A stretch of 64,000 nt of DNA, from positions 468,249,642 to 468,313,641 of the forward strand of contig NC_133666.1 in assembly GCF_037893015.1 (NCBI RefSeq), written 5' to 3'. Below the pieces are notes generated by a model that saw nothing but the letters and a program-made list of their open reading frames with translations, was not told the DNA's origin and searched no databases. The position numbers and the translations under genes were made by a program. The DNA is from Macrotis lagotis. Its lineage: Eukaryota; Chordata; Mammalia; Peramelemorphia; Peramelidae. Within the stretch, counting starts at the first letter, position 1. Each line of letters opens with the position of its first letter. This document shows, piece by piece, positions 44,226-55,345 of this stretch.

Positions 44226-46684
44226 AACCAATGCACTCCGCTGACTGATTTGATAGGAAACATGTCTTTTGGTGATGGTCTGGATGCTGCAAGAATCCTT
44301 GACTCTTGTGTATGATTTTCTTTTTTACTCCCATTCCATTGAGGTGCTTCAGCAATGCTGGCCAAAGAGTCAGTAAATATCTGGTGATAAAGTGACAACA
44401 ACTGAGTTAATCCAAACCTATCTCACTCAATGGACTAATCATCAAAATGAACTTCTTCTTACATAATAGTGAGGCATCATGATGTTTCAGCAACTCCTGA
44501 GCTGCATCACCATCCTTACCTGTCTCTCCATGGACTAATAGTATGACCTTTCCTTTCAATTTTTCAACCATACTTCCCCAGGATCTCAAAGACTTTGGTT
44601 TCCTAGAAGCTGCTCCAGAAGAGGGAATAATGCTTCTACTAGTCAGCATCATTTATGAACAGAACAATGAAGTTATCAATTGTCTTTGAATTTCTGACTT
44701 GCATAAGGTTACCTATTAGTGGGTGAACCATCAAATACTTGGTGAATTCAGTTTCACAGTGATAGGAAGAGCTGATGTTGAAGAACCAACAATCAGTCAC
44801 TATGAATTCTTGTTCAGCACTAATTCCCTTGCCACAAACAATGTATTTAGCTCCACTGAATTTTTGACAGTTTTACTCAAGCATGTTCAGGTAAATGTTT
44901 ATCAATTGGTTCTATGGGAAAAAATAACATAAAACATACTTTTAAGTTTAAACTGCTTTTTAAAAATAGTTTCTCCATCATTTTCTGAAATCTAGAAATC
45001 AAGACCTAAACTTGTAGCATTTACTGATTTCTGAGACTCACACTGAAAATTTAGCAAGTTGTCTCAAGTTGTTCTGAGCAGACTTCAACACACCACTGTG
45101 TATTCTTCCACCAAACTAATACAATACTTTGCATCTCTTACATTGCATATTATGCTTTATATTGCTCCAGAGAGTATCTATCTAACCAGTTGCTGGAGGT
45201 CTTCTAGGTATTTGACTTCCAGGACTTGGACAATTCCTCTATCATTCCTCATTTTCACTATATTACTTGTCTGGTTCCTTTGCTGTTCAGACATGTCCTT
45301 GATTATATGGACTACTGAGTCTCTTAAAATCCCTTTCAGGATATATGAAATTGAAAATTCTAACATCTTGTATGTTTGATACTACTCTTTGTCCATATAA
45401 TCATTGTAATTTATTATAACCTATTTGTATATACTGTGATTCCTTCAGTTGCCTTTATTACGTATAATTCTGATGAATTCTGGGAAAGAAAGATTGGTAT
45501 TAAAATAAATGCTTTTGTTTTCAGAGGGTTGATTTTATATTTTCCTAATGTGCTTTGAGTCTTTTTTCTGTTTCCTCTCATAGTATGTTGATCACTGAAG
45601 TAGTCAAATGTGTTGGTTTACCTATTTGTTACTGTTGGGAGAATTTGCTAAAGAAACATCAGTAGAGTTGCTCTATTTCAAGTCTATTTGTTCCCCCCCC
45701 CCCTTTAGTTTCCTTTGTTTTTAGAATGATCTGCTTTAGCTGGGTCATGTCAAGTTCCCTATAGATTCATTTTCCACTTGACTGATTTTTGTGATTTTGT
45801 GAAGCAATACTGCTCATGACTTTCATCCTTTTCCTCTTCTGTAATTTTTCTAAATTAGCTTGTACTATAATTTACTAAATTAGCTTCTGCTATTTTTTAA
45901 AATTAGCTTTTATTACACCCATTGGGGTTAACAGTCACTCTACAGTCTCTGCATAAGCCCAATCAACCTGACACCACATTAATTCTGCCCATAGACGTTC
46001 CTTTATCACACAGAGAAGCCCAGCTTCTCCTAACCACCTCTCCTTGACCACCAGGGTCAAGAGAACGAATTGACACTACCAAAAATGCCTAGGGAATTGT
46101 TGACCGTTGTGGGGAGTTGTTTACCATTTGCTCACAACTGTTTCCCCTTTGATGATATTTCCAACTCTGACACCACTTGGCAAGAAGTTCAATTGTTTAC
46201 TTATTGAGGTTGTTTTGAGGGTTCCTTTTGCTTCCTTTTTGTAGCAACTGTTTAAAATTATTAGACTTCTCTAAAATTGGGATAAAGTCAATCAATGTCT
46301 TTATGTTGTTCCCATTTTTCAAGTGATAATAGCTGCTTTGAATAGGTTGGATTGAAGTTTCTGGGATTGCATGCAGAGTCATTCATCTTAATACTTCCTT
46401 TTAACTTGGTATTTATTTACTTTCATATTGTATCGATTTTTATCCTTTCTCTAACTAGTTGTTGATCCTATAAAATAGTTGATTTTGAAATAACTTTTAC
46501 ATTGAAGATTCAGTTGTGGACAATTTCATTTTTGTGCTATTTGGTGTTCATAGGATTTAGTTTCTTTCTTAGAGAAAATATTCATAAGGGACATGAATTT
46601 TCTAAGTTGGTCTATGAGCTATCAGCATCTTTAGTTTCTACTTCCTGAATTGTATTTTCCAACAAAACTTTTTTCTGTCTGAAC
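44226..46684. other. Unassigned sequence with short minus-strand frames
   Basis: No recognised gene. A minus-strand frame at 44407-44652 (81 codons) includes SMVEKLKGKVILLVHGETGK, which has fairly protein-like composition but no family I recognise. It stops with no extension or splice context I can support. 45855-45892 matches the short insertion in the Mar1 SINE at 46719-46758. A C9 run lies near 45692-45702. Confidence 0.4.
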
Positions 46685-46915
46685 AGCCTCATGTTGTTAA
46701 GTCATGATCAACTCTTCATTAGCTTGTACTAAAATTGCACTAAATTAGCTCATGCTAACTCATTTTGGGGTTTTATTGGTAAGGATTCTGGAGTGGCTTG
46801 TCATTTCCTTCCTCCAGCTCATTTTACAAATGAGGAAATTGAGGCAAACAGTATTAAGTGATTTGTCCAGGATCACACAGCTAGTAAGTGCTGAGACAAG
46901 CATATCTGAAGTCAC
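46685..46915 (-). mobile_element. Mar1-type SINE with 40-bp internal insertion
   Basis: Reverse Mar1: AAGTCATGATCAACTCTTCA, CATTTTGGGGTTTTATTGGT, GATGAGGAAATTGAGGCAAA and GATCACACAGCTAGTAAGTG. Between the first two blocks about 40 bp (46719-46758), beginning TTAGCTTGTACTAAAATTG and ending TTAGCTCATGCTAA, is present that Mar1 copies elsewhere in the window lack. Confidence 0.82.
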
Positions 46916-47534
46916 AGATTAATTATCAAGGTAATGTTGACTGAGTGTGGAGGATCTCAAGTTCTTCACAACATTTCTCCACTACATCACCCACTTTAAC
47001 AGATGCCGCCTCAAAGACTATTTTTGTGGTGATCGGTTTTCTAGGTTCATCACAAGCACTGCAAGGAGAGGTGACTACAAGATTATGCTTCTTGACTTTG
47101 GAGGTACCATGAAAACATGAAAATCATTCCAACTTTTCATTCACTCCTCCAAAGAGAACCTGTGAACCACCTTCACATTGTGCCTTCTGGTTTCATTTAT
47201 GGTGAAACTGTTAAGTTCTGCCATTGGTCTAAGATTGTACACTAAGAATAGCAACAGTTAAAATTAATGTTTGTAGATGGTTTGTAAATGACAGAATTTA
47301 AGTATATACCAATTTATTTTATTTATCTCTGCAACTATTCATTGTGAAAGCAGCAAACATAGGCACTGGGGCTACTCTGCCAACTTCATTTGGTGCTGGG
47401 AGACTGGTTCCTGGGAGGACAGCTACTATGTCCCTACAGGTTGGTCATAGGTGGTTGGGCCTTGTTTTTCTAGTTATAGCTCATAGCTGCCAGACTTGCA
47501 CCTCTCTCCTATGAGATAATCAGTTGTTATCAAT

Positions 47535-47765
47535 TAGTAGGTGATGGAGTGGCTAGAGTAACACACTTGGAGTCAGAAAGAATCCTTTGTCTAAGTTCAA
47601 ATCTGACTTCAGACACTTACTAGCTGTGTGGCCCTGGACAAGTCACCTACCCTGTTTGCCTCAGTGTCCCTAACTGTAAAATGAGCTGGAGAAGGAGATG
47701 GCAAACCACTACGATATCTTTGCCAAGAAAACTCCCAAAGGGTTTCATAAATGTATAGGAAACAC
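47535..47765 (+). mobile_element. Mar1-type SINE, forward
   Basis: GTCTAAGTTCAAATCTGACT, TCAGACACTTACTAGCTGTG, GGCCCTGGACAAGTCACCTA, GAGCTGGAGAAGGAGATGGC and TATCTTTGCCAAGAAAACTC. The last part of the tail is decayed. Confidence 0.88.
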
Positions 47766-47794
47766 AACATCACGTTAGTTAACTATGCTTAATT

Positions 47795-47945
47795 AGCTTT
47801 TAGAACAGGGGATTTAAAATTTAATAAAGTATAGTACTAAGAGCAGATGGCACAAAGTGTATACTCTTTTCTATATAATCCAGGGGACAGTAGGCTCAAG
47901 CTCAGAGACCATATATAGCAAAGGATGGATCCTGATAGAAATTAT
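47795..47945. repeat. Unassigned repeat, copy 1
   Basis: Shares CTTTTAGAA, GGGGATTTAAAATTTA, AGTATAGTACTAAGAGCAG and TGGCACAAAGTGTATACTC with 49020-49165 at moderate identity. No open frame and no known family I can name. Confidence 0.6.
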
Positions 47946-48339
47946 TTCCTTCCTTTTTTTTGAGGACTTATGAAGTTACCCTTAAATATCATATAGCTTT
48001 GTAAGCCTTCCTCACCAAGTCCAGTCTGTTGTCAACTTTTAATTCCCAATGTGGCTACAGTGTGATCAGCTGCTGCTTTCCCAGAGGTGCCATTGGGATG
48101 CTGATAGAAGAATTCAAATCCTCAGGACCTCCAAAGTTTGCAAATATTGCTCTGGTCAAAGGGTAGGGGAAGAGTCAAAGGCCGCAGCACTTCCCTGCTC
48201 TCTAGGGAGTTCCTTCTCAGAGATTTAGGTGGAAAGCTTCCAAAACCTTAGATTCAAAATACTTGAATCTCTATTTTCTATACTGTCTTGCTATTTTATG
48301 GATGACCCACCAGTAAGAGGTAAAAAGGAAGAGAATGAG

Positions 48340-48595
48340 GGTTTATATTGTACCTATTATGGTCCAGGCACTGTGTTAAGTGGTTTACAACTATTATCTC
48401 ATTTGATCCTCACAATAACCCTGGAAGAAAGGTACTAATATTATGACCCCATTTTACAATTGGAGAAACTGAGGTCAAGAGATTTGTCTGGGGTCATACA
48501 AGTAATAAATATCTGAGGCTCGATTTGAACTCAGATCTATCGTACCCTGGTTCTATCGTTCTATCCATTGTACCACCAGCTGCCTCCAACTTTTT
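48340..48595 (-). mobile_element. MIR/CORE-type SINE, reverse
   Basis: TGTACCTATTATGGTCCAGG, CACTGTGTTAAGTGGTTTAC, TCATTTGATCCTCACAATAA, CCCCATTTTACAATTGGAGA and CGATTTGAACTCAGATC. Confidence 0.8.
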
Positions 48596-48902
48596 TGGCT
48601 ACAAGCAATCTGAATATATTTTCTGTTCATTTTAATCCCATGTCCTTAAAGGACTTTCATACTTATCTCATGTCTTTGATTGATTGAGAAGTATCCTTAC
48701 ATGGTTAAAGTATTCAAGTATAGCATCTTTTTTTTTTTCATTATTTTAAGTAGAGTGGGGTAATTAGATTGATTTACTCAACCAAATCTAATACTTACAG
48801 TTTTTTTTTCATAGTGTTTTTCATGGAGTGCCATAGGTTGCTGCCTTTAAATGCCAGACTGCTAAGAAAACAGTTTTTCTGTGTTATGTCATATTCTGTG
48901 GA

Positions 48903-49018
48903 AGCTGGGTGGTGCAATGAATAGAACACCAGACCTAGAGTCAGGAAGACCAACCTTAGACACTTACTAGCTATTTGATTCAGACAAGTCACTTAACCTG
49001 CTTTAGTTTCCTCATCAG
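48903..49018 (+). mobile_element. CORE-type SINE, 3'-truncated
   Basis: AGCTGGGTGGTGCAATGAAT, AGAGTCAGGAAGACC, TTAGACACTTACTAGC and ACTTAACCTGCTTTAGTTTC. It ends where the unassigned repeat at 49020 begins. Confidence 0.75.
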
Positions 49019-49019
49019 T

Positions 49020-49165
49020 AACTTTTAGAAACAGAGGATTAAGATTTACTAAGGTGTGGTACTAAAAAAAGAGTTGGCACAAAGCATCCTCCTTAATGTC
49101 TATGATATTACATATAGAGCCCATATAGAATAGATACAGAAACCAGAGTACATATACAGGTCTGG
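49020..49165. repeat. Unassigned repeat, copy 2
   Basis: Partner of 47795-47945 in the same orientation: CTTTTAGAAACAGAGGATTA, AGATTTACTAAGGTGTGGTA and GTTGGCACAAAGCATCCTC. Both copies directly follow a forward SINE. Confidence 0.6.
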
Positions 49166-49299
49166 TACTGTTCTGGACCGAGGTAGGGAGTTCCATGCAT
49201 TTGCTTGCTTAATCGGAATTAGGATTTAACCTCACACTCACCTGCTCTTTGTGGCAGACTCTGACTGGGGTGCTGCTTTTATGAACTAAGTACCCCTTA

Positions 49300-49535
49300 G
49301 GCAGTTAGGAGAGGCTCAGTAGAGAGAGTCTTGGGTCTGGAGTCAAGAAAGCCTGTGGTCCAATGTGACCTCAGATATTTGCTAGTTGCATGGCCCTGGG
49401 CAAGTCACTTAAATTCTATCTGCCTCAGTTTTCTCATCTGCAATAATAGCACCTACCTCCCAAGGTTATTGTGAGAATCAAATGAGATAATATTTGTAAA
49501 GGGCTAGCACAGTGCAAAGGCATTGTATCTGGGTC
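49300..49535 (+). mobile_element. CORE-type SINE, forward
   Basis: GGGTCTGGAGTCAAGAAAGC, CATGGCCCTGGGCAAGTCAC, AATAGCACCTACCTCCCAAG, GAGAATCAAATGAGATAATA and GGGCTAGCACAGTGC. Confidence 0.85.
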
Positions 49536-49539
49536 GACT

Positions 49540-50279
49540 TCCCTTTCTCTTTCACTCCTCACCTGCCTAGCAGGAACATTGCCCCCTTGAAGGAAGCTGA
49601 ATGAAGATTTCCCAAGAGAAGAAAGGCCATGGAGGTGAGGGGAGCACTGTGCCACAATGTTAGATGACTTGGAAGCATATTTTTCCTGTGTGTTTTCCAA
49701 ACTGCCATTGTGTTTTCTTAATGCAAAAATGTCCTAAAATAACAGGTGTCTGTTCAACTTAAAAATTGTAGCAGTAACCCCATTCTTTCCCTGTCTGAAG
49801 TCCTAAGGAGAACAACACTGAATACACTTTTCCCAATCTCTCTCAGAGCAGCCCCACCTACTCTTGCTTCTGCAGTTCAGTTGGGTCATCCCAGTTACTA
49901 TGGGAACACACTGGGCTCAGAAGGGACCAGCCCAGGCCTGTAGAAGGGAATGAGGCCCAAGGGGTGCGAGAGGACAAGGAGCGCAGGGTTAATTATGATT
50001 TGCCTTAGTGCATTCTCTTCATTTGTCCCAAAAGATCTCTTGAGTCTAAAACAAATTCTTTTTGTGGCTACTGTGCAAAGCTCTCTTCTGTAAGATAGGT
50101 GCTGAAAAATGTTGTTGACTGACTAATCACTGCAATTGCCTTAAGCTGGTTTTCCATGCCTCCACCCAGCAGTGATTACATAACACAAATAAAGGTGTGA
50201 CTAACAAGTTTTTTCTTCTTCTAAAAAATCATGTAGACACACAGGAAAAAATTCATGTACACATATTTGGATATGGATA

Positions 50280-50314
<35 letters not shown>

Positions 50315-50960
50315 CCAGAATACTTTCAACCTTCTTAATATTGTGCATGCTGCATGCATCATGCTTGTTTGATTTCATTCTTTGAACCCTTCATACAAAT
50401 GCAATGACCTGTGTTTATTTTTAAAATTAGAAGGATATCAAAGATTTGTCTTGAGATTGGAGAAGAATTTGTACAACACCCTTTGAGATAATTGGAGATG
50501 AGCAATAAAAACGGGCAATCCCTTATCTAGAGTTGAGCAAGCATAACTTTGTATATATAGGTTTTGTCTAAAATCACACACACATAAAGATTTATTGAGA
50601 TCTGGAAATACAAATCCATATGAGATTCAAATTCCACAGAGGTTAAACTATTGCTCATAAATAGACTTGGGTTTTTAAAACTGACAATCCAGCTGCAGAG
50701 TGATAAAACTGTCATCCCTCCCTAGTTTTTCTTGGAAACTTCTCCATTCCCTATTTACTCCCTCCCCCCCTCTCTTCCCCTCCCCCCTTTCCCTTCCCTA
50801 CACACTCAGAAAATCCATCTTTCTATAATCTGAAAGTATCTTGAGTTCTAAGCCATGGATCTGAAAAGAGGAAATCATCCTTAAGGTCCTTGCCCCATTC
50901 CCATATTCCATATCCAAGCAAGTGTTTGCTCAAATTGTCAACAGCTGAGGGTGCTGGCCA
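49540..50960. other. Mostly unique sequence
   Basis: No recognised transposon apart from a (TG)n microsatellite at about 50284-50312. C-rich pyrimidine sequence occurs near 50745-50800. Frames are short. A gene exon cannot be excluded but nothing supports one. Confidence 0.5.
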
Positions 50961-50964
50961 GCGA

Positions 50965-51150
50965 TGAGTCATAAAGAGCACCATCTTTAGAGTCAGAAGA
51001 TTTGGGTTTAAATCTTGCTGTCATTTATATGACCTTAGGTGACTTTGGACAAGTTATAACCTCTCTGGCATCATTTTCATTTTCTCACATGTATAAAATG
51101 AGGGGATTGTTCTTGAAAACCTCTAAAGTCTCTTCCAGCTTTAACTTTTA
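50965..51150 (+). mobile_element. MIR-type SINE, forward
   Basis: TTAGAGTCAGAAGATTTGGG, TTTGGACAAGTTATAACCTC and CTCTAAAGTCTCTTCCAGC. Confidence 0.68.
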
Positions 51151-51194
51151 TGACTCACTGGATTTCTAGGTAAAGTCCTAAATTAGGAGCAATT

Positions 51195-51425
51195 TGGGCA
51201 GCTATGTGGCAAAGTGCCCAGCCTAGAGTCAGAAAGACTTAGTTCAAATTCAGCTTCAGGGACTTATTAACTGTGTGACCCTGGTCAAGTCACTTAACAC
51301 CTTTTGCCTCTGTTTCCTTATATGTAAAATGAGCTGGAGAAGGAAATAGAAAACCACTCCAATATCTCTGCTAAGAACACCAAACAGGATTTGACTGAAA
51401 TGACTTAAGAATAACAAGAGTCATA
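51195..51425 (+). mobile_element. Mar1-type SINE, forward
   Basis: TTGGGCAGCTATGTGGCAAA, TAACTGTGTGACCCTGGTCA, GAGCTGGAGAAGGAAATAGA and GGATTTGACTGAAATGACTT. Confidence 0.87.
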
Positions 51426-51534
51426 GATACCTGAAGTGGAATTGTAGCTATTGCTTAAGCAGCCTCATTTGGTGTTCATGTCAGGGAAGTGGAGGGAGAT
51501 TAGTTGCATGGCAAAAGCATTTCTTCAACACGGG

Positions 51535-51735
51535 AGGATCATAGAATTTGAGACTTAGACCTTAGAGGTCATCAAAGCCAACTCTGTCATTTTATAGATG
51601 AGGAAACAGAGGCTTAGAGATTTGTTGACTTGTCCAGGGTCACACATGTGGTATCTGAAGTGTTATTTGTACTTTGGTCTTCTTGATTTCAAGTCTCATG
51701 ACCTATCCACCACAATAGGTGACAGGGAGGGATAA
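51535..51735 (-). mobile_element. THER/MIR-type SINE
   Basis: GATCATAGAATTTGAGACTT, ACCTTAGAGGTCATC, TTATAGATGAGGAAACAGAG and TTGTCCAGGGTCACACATGT. Confidence 0.72.
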
Positions 51736-51739
51736 TAGG

Positions 51740-52980
51740 CATTCTCTTCTAAACATTTCTTTCCTTGTTTTACTCCCAGCCCATTACTTGATCTTTGAGC
51801 AACATCTTTGATTAGACTAAAACTCACCTACCTTGATTCTAGTAAAGAGATTAGGTGTGATGTTGGCTCTAATGTTATAATGAGATGCCTGTAGTTTATG
51901 CCCAAGTAGTATTTATGAAAAGGACCTAGGAATTGTGTTTTAAACATTGACTCTTTTTCTCTTATCTTATACATCATAAAATTCAGTCCCATTTATACTG
52001 AATGCTTTTGTTCCTTCCAAGGAAACTTACACTTGTTAAAAACTATCTAATATTTTTTATTAAAGGATTTTCCCAAATATTTTAATTCTTAACCTTTTGA
52101 GGTTTTACTGCATTAAAGGACTCATTTCTTTGCATTTACGTAGTTTCTTTCCTAGCAATCAAAACAGGGCCCAGGAGTAAGGTTTGTAAAAATCACACCA
52201 GAATAAAGACTATAATCAACTGCCCATTTCTTTGAACAGAGGGCAGTAAAGAAAAGCTCTAAAAAGAAATCATCCTTAGGAATTATTTTAAAAGAGGAAT
52301 TGTTTTAAAAGAGGGCATTTATTCTTTTTTTTACTATTTTTAGAAGGAGAGCCTCATCTTTAGAAGATGGGCTCCTGGGGGGAATATTTTTCTTTTTTAA
52401 AGTCACAGTAGTTCTCAAAGGATCACTTACTAAGCTGTAGAGGGTTTGTGATCTTATCCAATGAGGGGACTTCCCATACCTAGTGAAATCATTGAAGTGG
52501 AGAAGAAAGTCACCCTACTGAAAGTACAACCCAAATTCTAATAGCCAAACAAGCAATCTTAAGATGGTGGCTAGAGTAGGAAAGATAAAAAAGTAACATC
52601 AAAAGACAGTCATTCTTATCAGTGTTCTATGTCATTGAGGGTGGCCATGGACCACATTTTTAGTCTTCTTTGTCTTCTTTGCTGTCAGATTGTCATTTGC
52701 CATTTGATCACTGAATCACCTTGCAGGAGCACCACTTGCCACTGCTAATTTGCTGTTTCTAAGTAGTGATTCTTAACTGCTCCCAAGACCAGCTATGATT
52801 TTAGAAAGCAGCTAAGCAAATTTGTTAAAATGATATGTGTGAAATGAATGAAAAAATAAACAAAAGCAAAAATTTATATGTATAGGGAGAAATTAGTCCT
52901 GGACCACAACCTCCAATTTAGGATGCAATCACCAGAAGTAAGAGATGTATAAAAAGGTGTTACATTTACCATAAAGTTTG
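51740..52980. other. No recognised feature
   Basis: AT-rich sequence without clear repeats or credible frames. Confidence 0.5.
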
Positions 52981-52984
52981 TATC

Positions 52985-53245
52985 TGTGAAGCTACTAGGT
53001 TTATAGAGTACAAAGTCTGAAGGTAGGAAGATACCTCTTCCTAAGTTCAAATTTGATCACAGACAATTGCTTTGTGACTCTGGGCAAGTCATTTAACCCT
53101 GTTTGCCTCAGTTGTCTTACCTTGTCTTATCTGTTGAAGAAGGAAATGGCAAACCACTCTAGGACCTCTGCCAAGAAAACTCCAAATGGGATCATGAAGA
53201 ATTGGACGTAACTGAAAAAATGACAGGACAACAACAACAAAGATT
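52985..53245 (+). mobile_element. Mar1-type SINE, forward
   Basis: TTGTGACTCTGGGCAAGTCA, TTTAACCCTGTTTGCCTCAG, GAAGGAAATGGCAAACCACT, CTGCCAAGAAAACTCCAAAT and the ACAACAACAACAAAG tail. Confidence 0.87.
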
Positions 53246-53249
53246 AATC

Positions 53250-54000
53250 TCATGAAGAAGTGGGGAAAAATTCCTTGGTTGGATTAGAAGGGAAACCTGG
53301 TCTTGGCTAGGCAAAAGATTGCTTCTACCTGGTTGATACGAAGATAGAAAATTTAAAGTGTTCTAACAGGGGAGAACAGCTTTGGGAGTGGAAGCTTTGA
53401 GTTTCCATCTGAGTGTATGTGTAGAGCATGTTGAAATGGGATTTCTTTTCCTCTTCCTTCTCCTCCTTCATGTACCATGATACTTTGCATGAACTACTTA
53501 CCCAGTAGGACACACCTCATGCAGTAGAGGGTTGGTATATTTAATATAAACCCAGAAGGAAACTGAGAACACTCTCACTGAAGATGTAGACAGAGGAGCA
53601 AAATTGATATAGGAAGCAACTTTTTAAGTATTGAGGAGAATCAACCATGATTTCCAGTGAACTAGCCCTGGCAACTGAGGGTGGAACTGCAAAGAGAAAC
53701 AGATACAGAGAGCCCAGTTGAGTGACCTAGCCATCAGAGACATTTCTAGGAGTGAATGGAAGAAACAGCGTGAAGGATTCTAAAAGAAGAGGACAGTGTG
53801 TTGCCGGCATACAAGAAATGTTGGTCAAATCCACCTCACTGGAATTGCATTTGAAGTTTGTGTATGTTCTTCCCATGAGTATTGTGTGTATTTGAGGGGA
53901 GAGTACACCCAGGTTTATGGGAAGGATTTTTTGTGGCTTTGTTCTTATTATGTTACCTTAGAAAAAGCCATTGATTTGAGCTATTATATCATACTGATTG
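53250..54000. other. No recognised feature
   Basis: No transposon or protein family recognised. The plus frame beginning at 53796 runs into the reverse SINE that follows and is not credible. Confidence 0.5.
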
Positions 54001-54005
54001 ATTAT

Positions 54006-54164
54006 TATTTTTTTTTAGGTTTTTGCAAGGCAAATGGGGTTAAGTGGCTTGGCCAAGGCCACACAGCTAGGTAATTATTACGTAAGTGTCTGAGACCGGA
54101 TTTGAACCCAGGTACTCCTGACTCCAAGGCCAGTGCTTTATCTACTATGCCGCTTAGCTGCCCC
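54006..54164 (-). mobile_element. WSINE1-like SINE with probable TSD
   Basis: TTAGGTTTTTGCAAGGCAAA, TGGGGTTAAGTGGCTTGG, GGCCACACAGCTAGGTAATT and CCGCTTAGCTGCCCC. CATACTGATT followed by ATTATTA flanks both ends, with an extra GATT on the left side. Confidence 0.92.
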
Positions 54165-54514
54165 ATACTGATTATTAAGATGGGGGTTCATTAACTATAG
54201 TTTTAGGAGTATAGACTCACAGACTATATTAGAACTTGAGAACAGAAGCTCATTAGAGCTAGTTTGGGTGAGTACAACCTCAGAAGAACCCTGTGAGCCT
54301 ATAGAGTATTTTCTTCTGTTTTATATATGATGCCTCAAGGGGTTCAGAGACTTGAATACAGTTACTTAGGTGAGAGAACTAAGACTAGAATCCAGGGTTT
54401 TAGATACTTAATTTTGTGAGGAAAGTATTTCTTCTTTGAAAATATGAATAACAGCCATTTAAATACTACTTTAAGGTCTACATTCTATGTATATTATGTA
54501 ATTTAAACCTTAGT

Positions 54515-55172
54515 TATTGATTGGTTCTGGTTCTTCATTACCGAAGAAGGCCAAAATGACATCACTATGAGACAAATTAGAGTGTGTCTGATTTTGGTTG
54601 ATAGACCAATTCAAGTTCAGAATGCTCTGTCATAGGTTGGACACAAATAGTCCATGTAAATACTTGGACTCTAGACTTAAAATATGTCACATTTCCTTTA
54701 AGCTGCTTCAATTCTACCTTCTTCAAAGAATGCAGTACTGATGAGGGCATGCCATCCTGGGTGGTCCTGTGCGAATATCTCCCATGCTGTACAATCAATT
54801 CTACAGTTCTTCAATGAGACCTCCAGGGTGTCTCAGTATCACTTCTTCTGACCCCCTTGTGAGCACTTGCCCTGTGTGAGTTCTCCATAAAATAGTTTTT
54901 TGGGCCAAATATAGATCTGGTCTGGTCCATCATAGTTGCACTCTTTGTTGTAATGTTGGAATGCTAGACAGTTTAACTCAAGAAAGGATCTTGGTGTCTG
55001 GAATCTTCTCTGGACAGGTGATCTTCAGAATCTTCCTAAGATAATTTAGATGGAAGCAATTCAGTTTCTTGACATGGCACTGATAGACTGTCCAGGTTTC
55101 ACAGGCATACATCAATAAGGTCAGCACAACATCTCTGGAGACCATCAGTTTGGTAGTCAGTCTAATACCTCT
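54515..55172 (-). mobile_element. RTE-type LINE 3' fragment
   Basis: Collinear with 10545-11230: TTCATTACCGAAGAAGGCCA against TTCATTATCAAAGAAGATCA, then GAGGGCATGCCAT in both, TTCTGACCCCCTTGTGAGCA against TTCTGATCCCCTTGTGAGTG, and CAGGCATACATCAATAAGGT against CAGGCATACAGCAATGAGGT. It is a 5'-truncated copy, as is usual for LINEs. Confidence 0.9.
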
Positions 55173-55184
55173 TTTCTGCCTTGA

Positions 55185-55345
55185 AACTTACAACAATCTC
55201 ATGAAACAGGCTTTTATAGGTATTATTATTATTACCACTGCATAGTTAAAGAAATTGAGGATCAGAAAGATTAAATGGTTTCCCTGTCTTCACAAAGATT
55301 TGGAGTATTGGAGGCACAGTTGAACTCAGGACTTCCTAAAGCCAA
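55185..55345 (-). mobile_element. MIR-type SINE, reverse
   Basis: GAAACTTACAACAATCTCAT, TAGTTAAAGAAATTGAGGAT and CAGTTGAACTCAGGACTTCC. It abuts the RTE fragment. Confidence 0.6.

Noticed and set aside
45840-46200. Possible long terminal repeat or tRNA-like sequence
   Set aside because: No paired copy, no TG...CA ends with a short target duplication, and no tRNA cloverleaf that I could draw. Left as unassigned.
50745-50800. C-rich tract as a promoter or CpG island
   Set aside because: It is a pyrimidine run (CCCTCCCC type) almost without CpG, and no transcription-start features are nearby.
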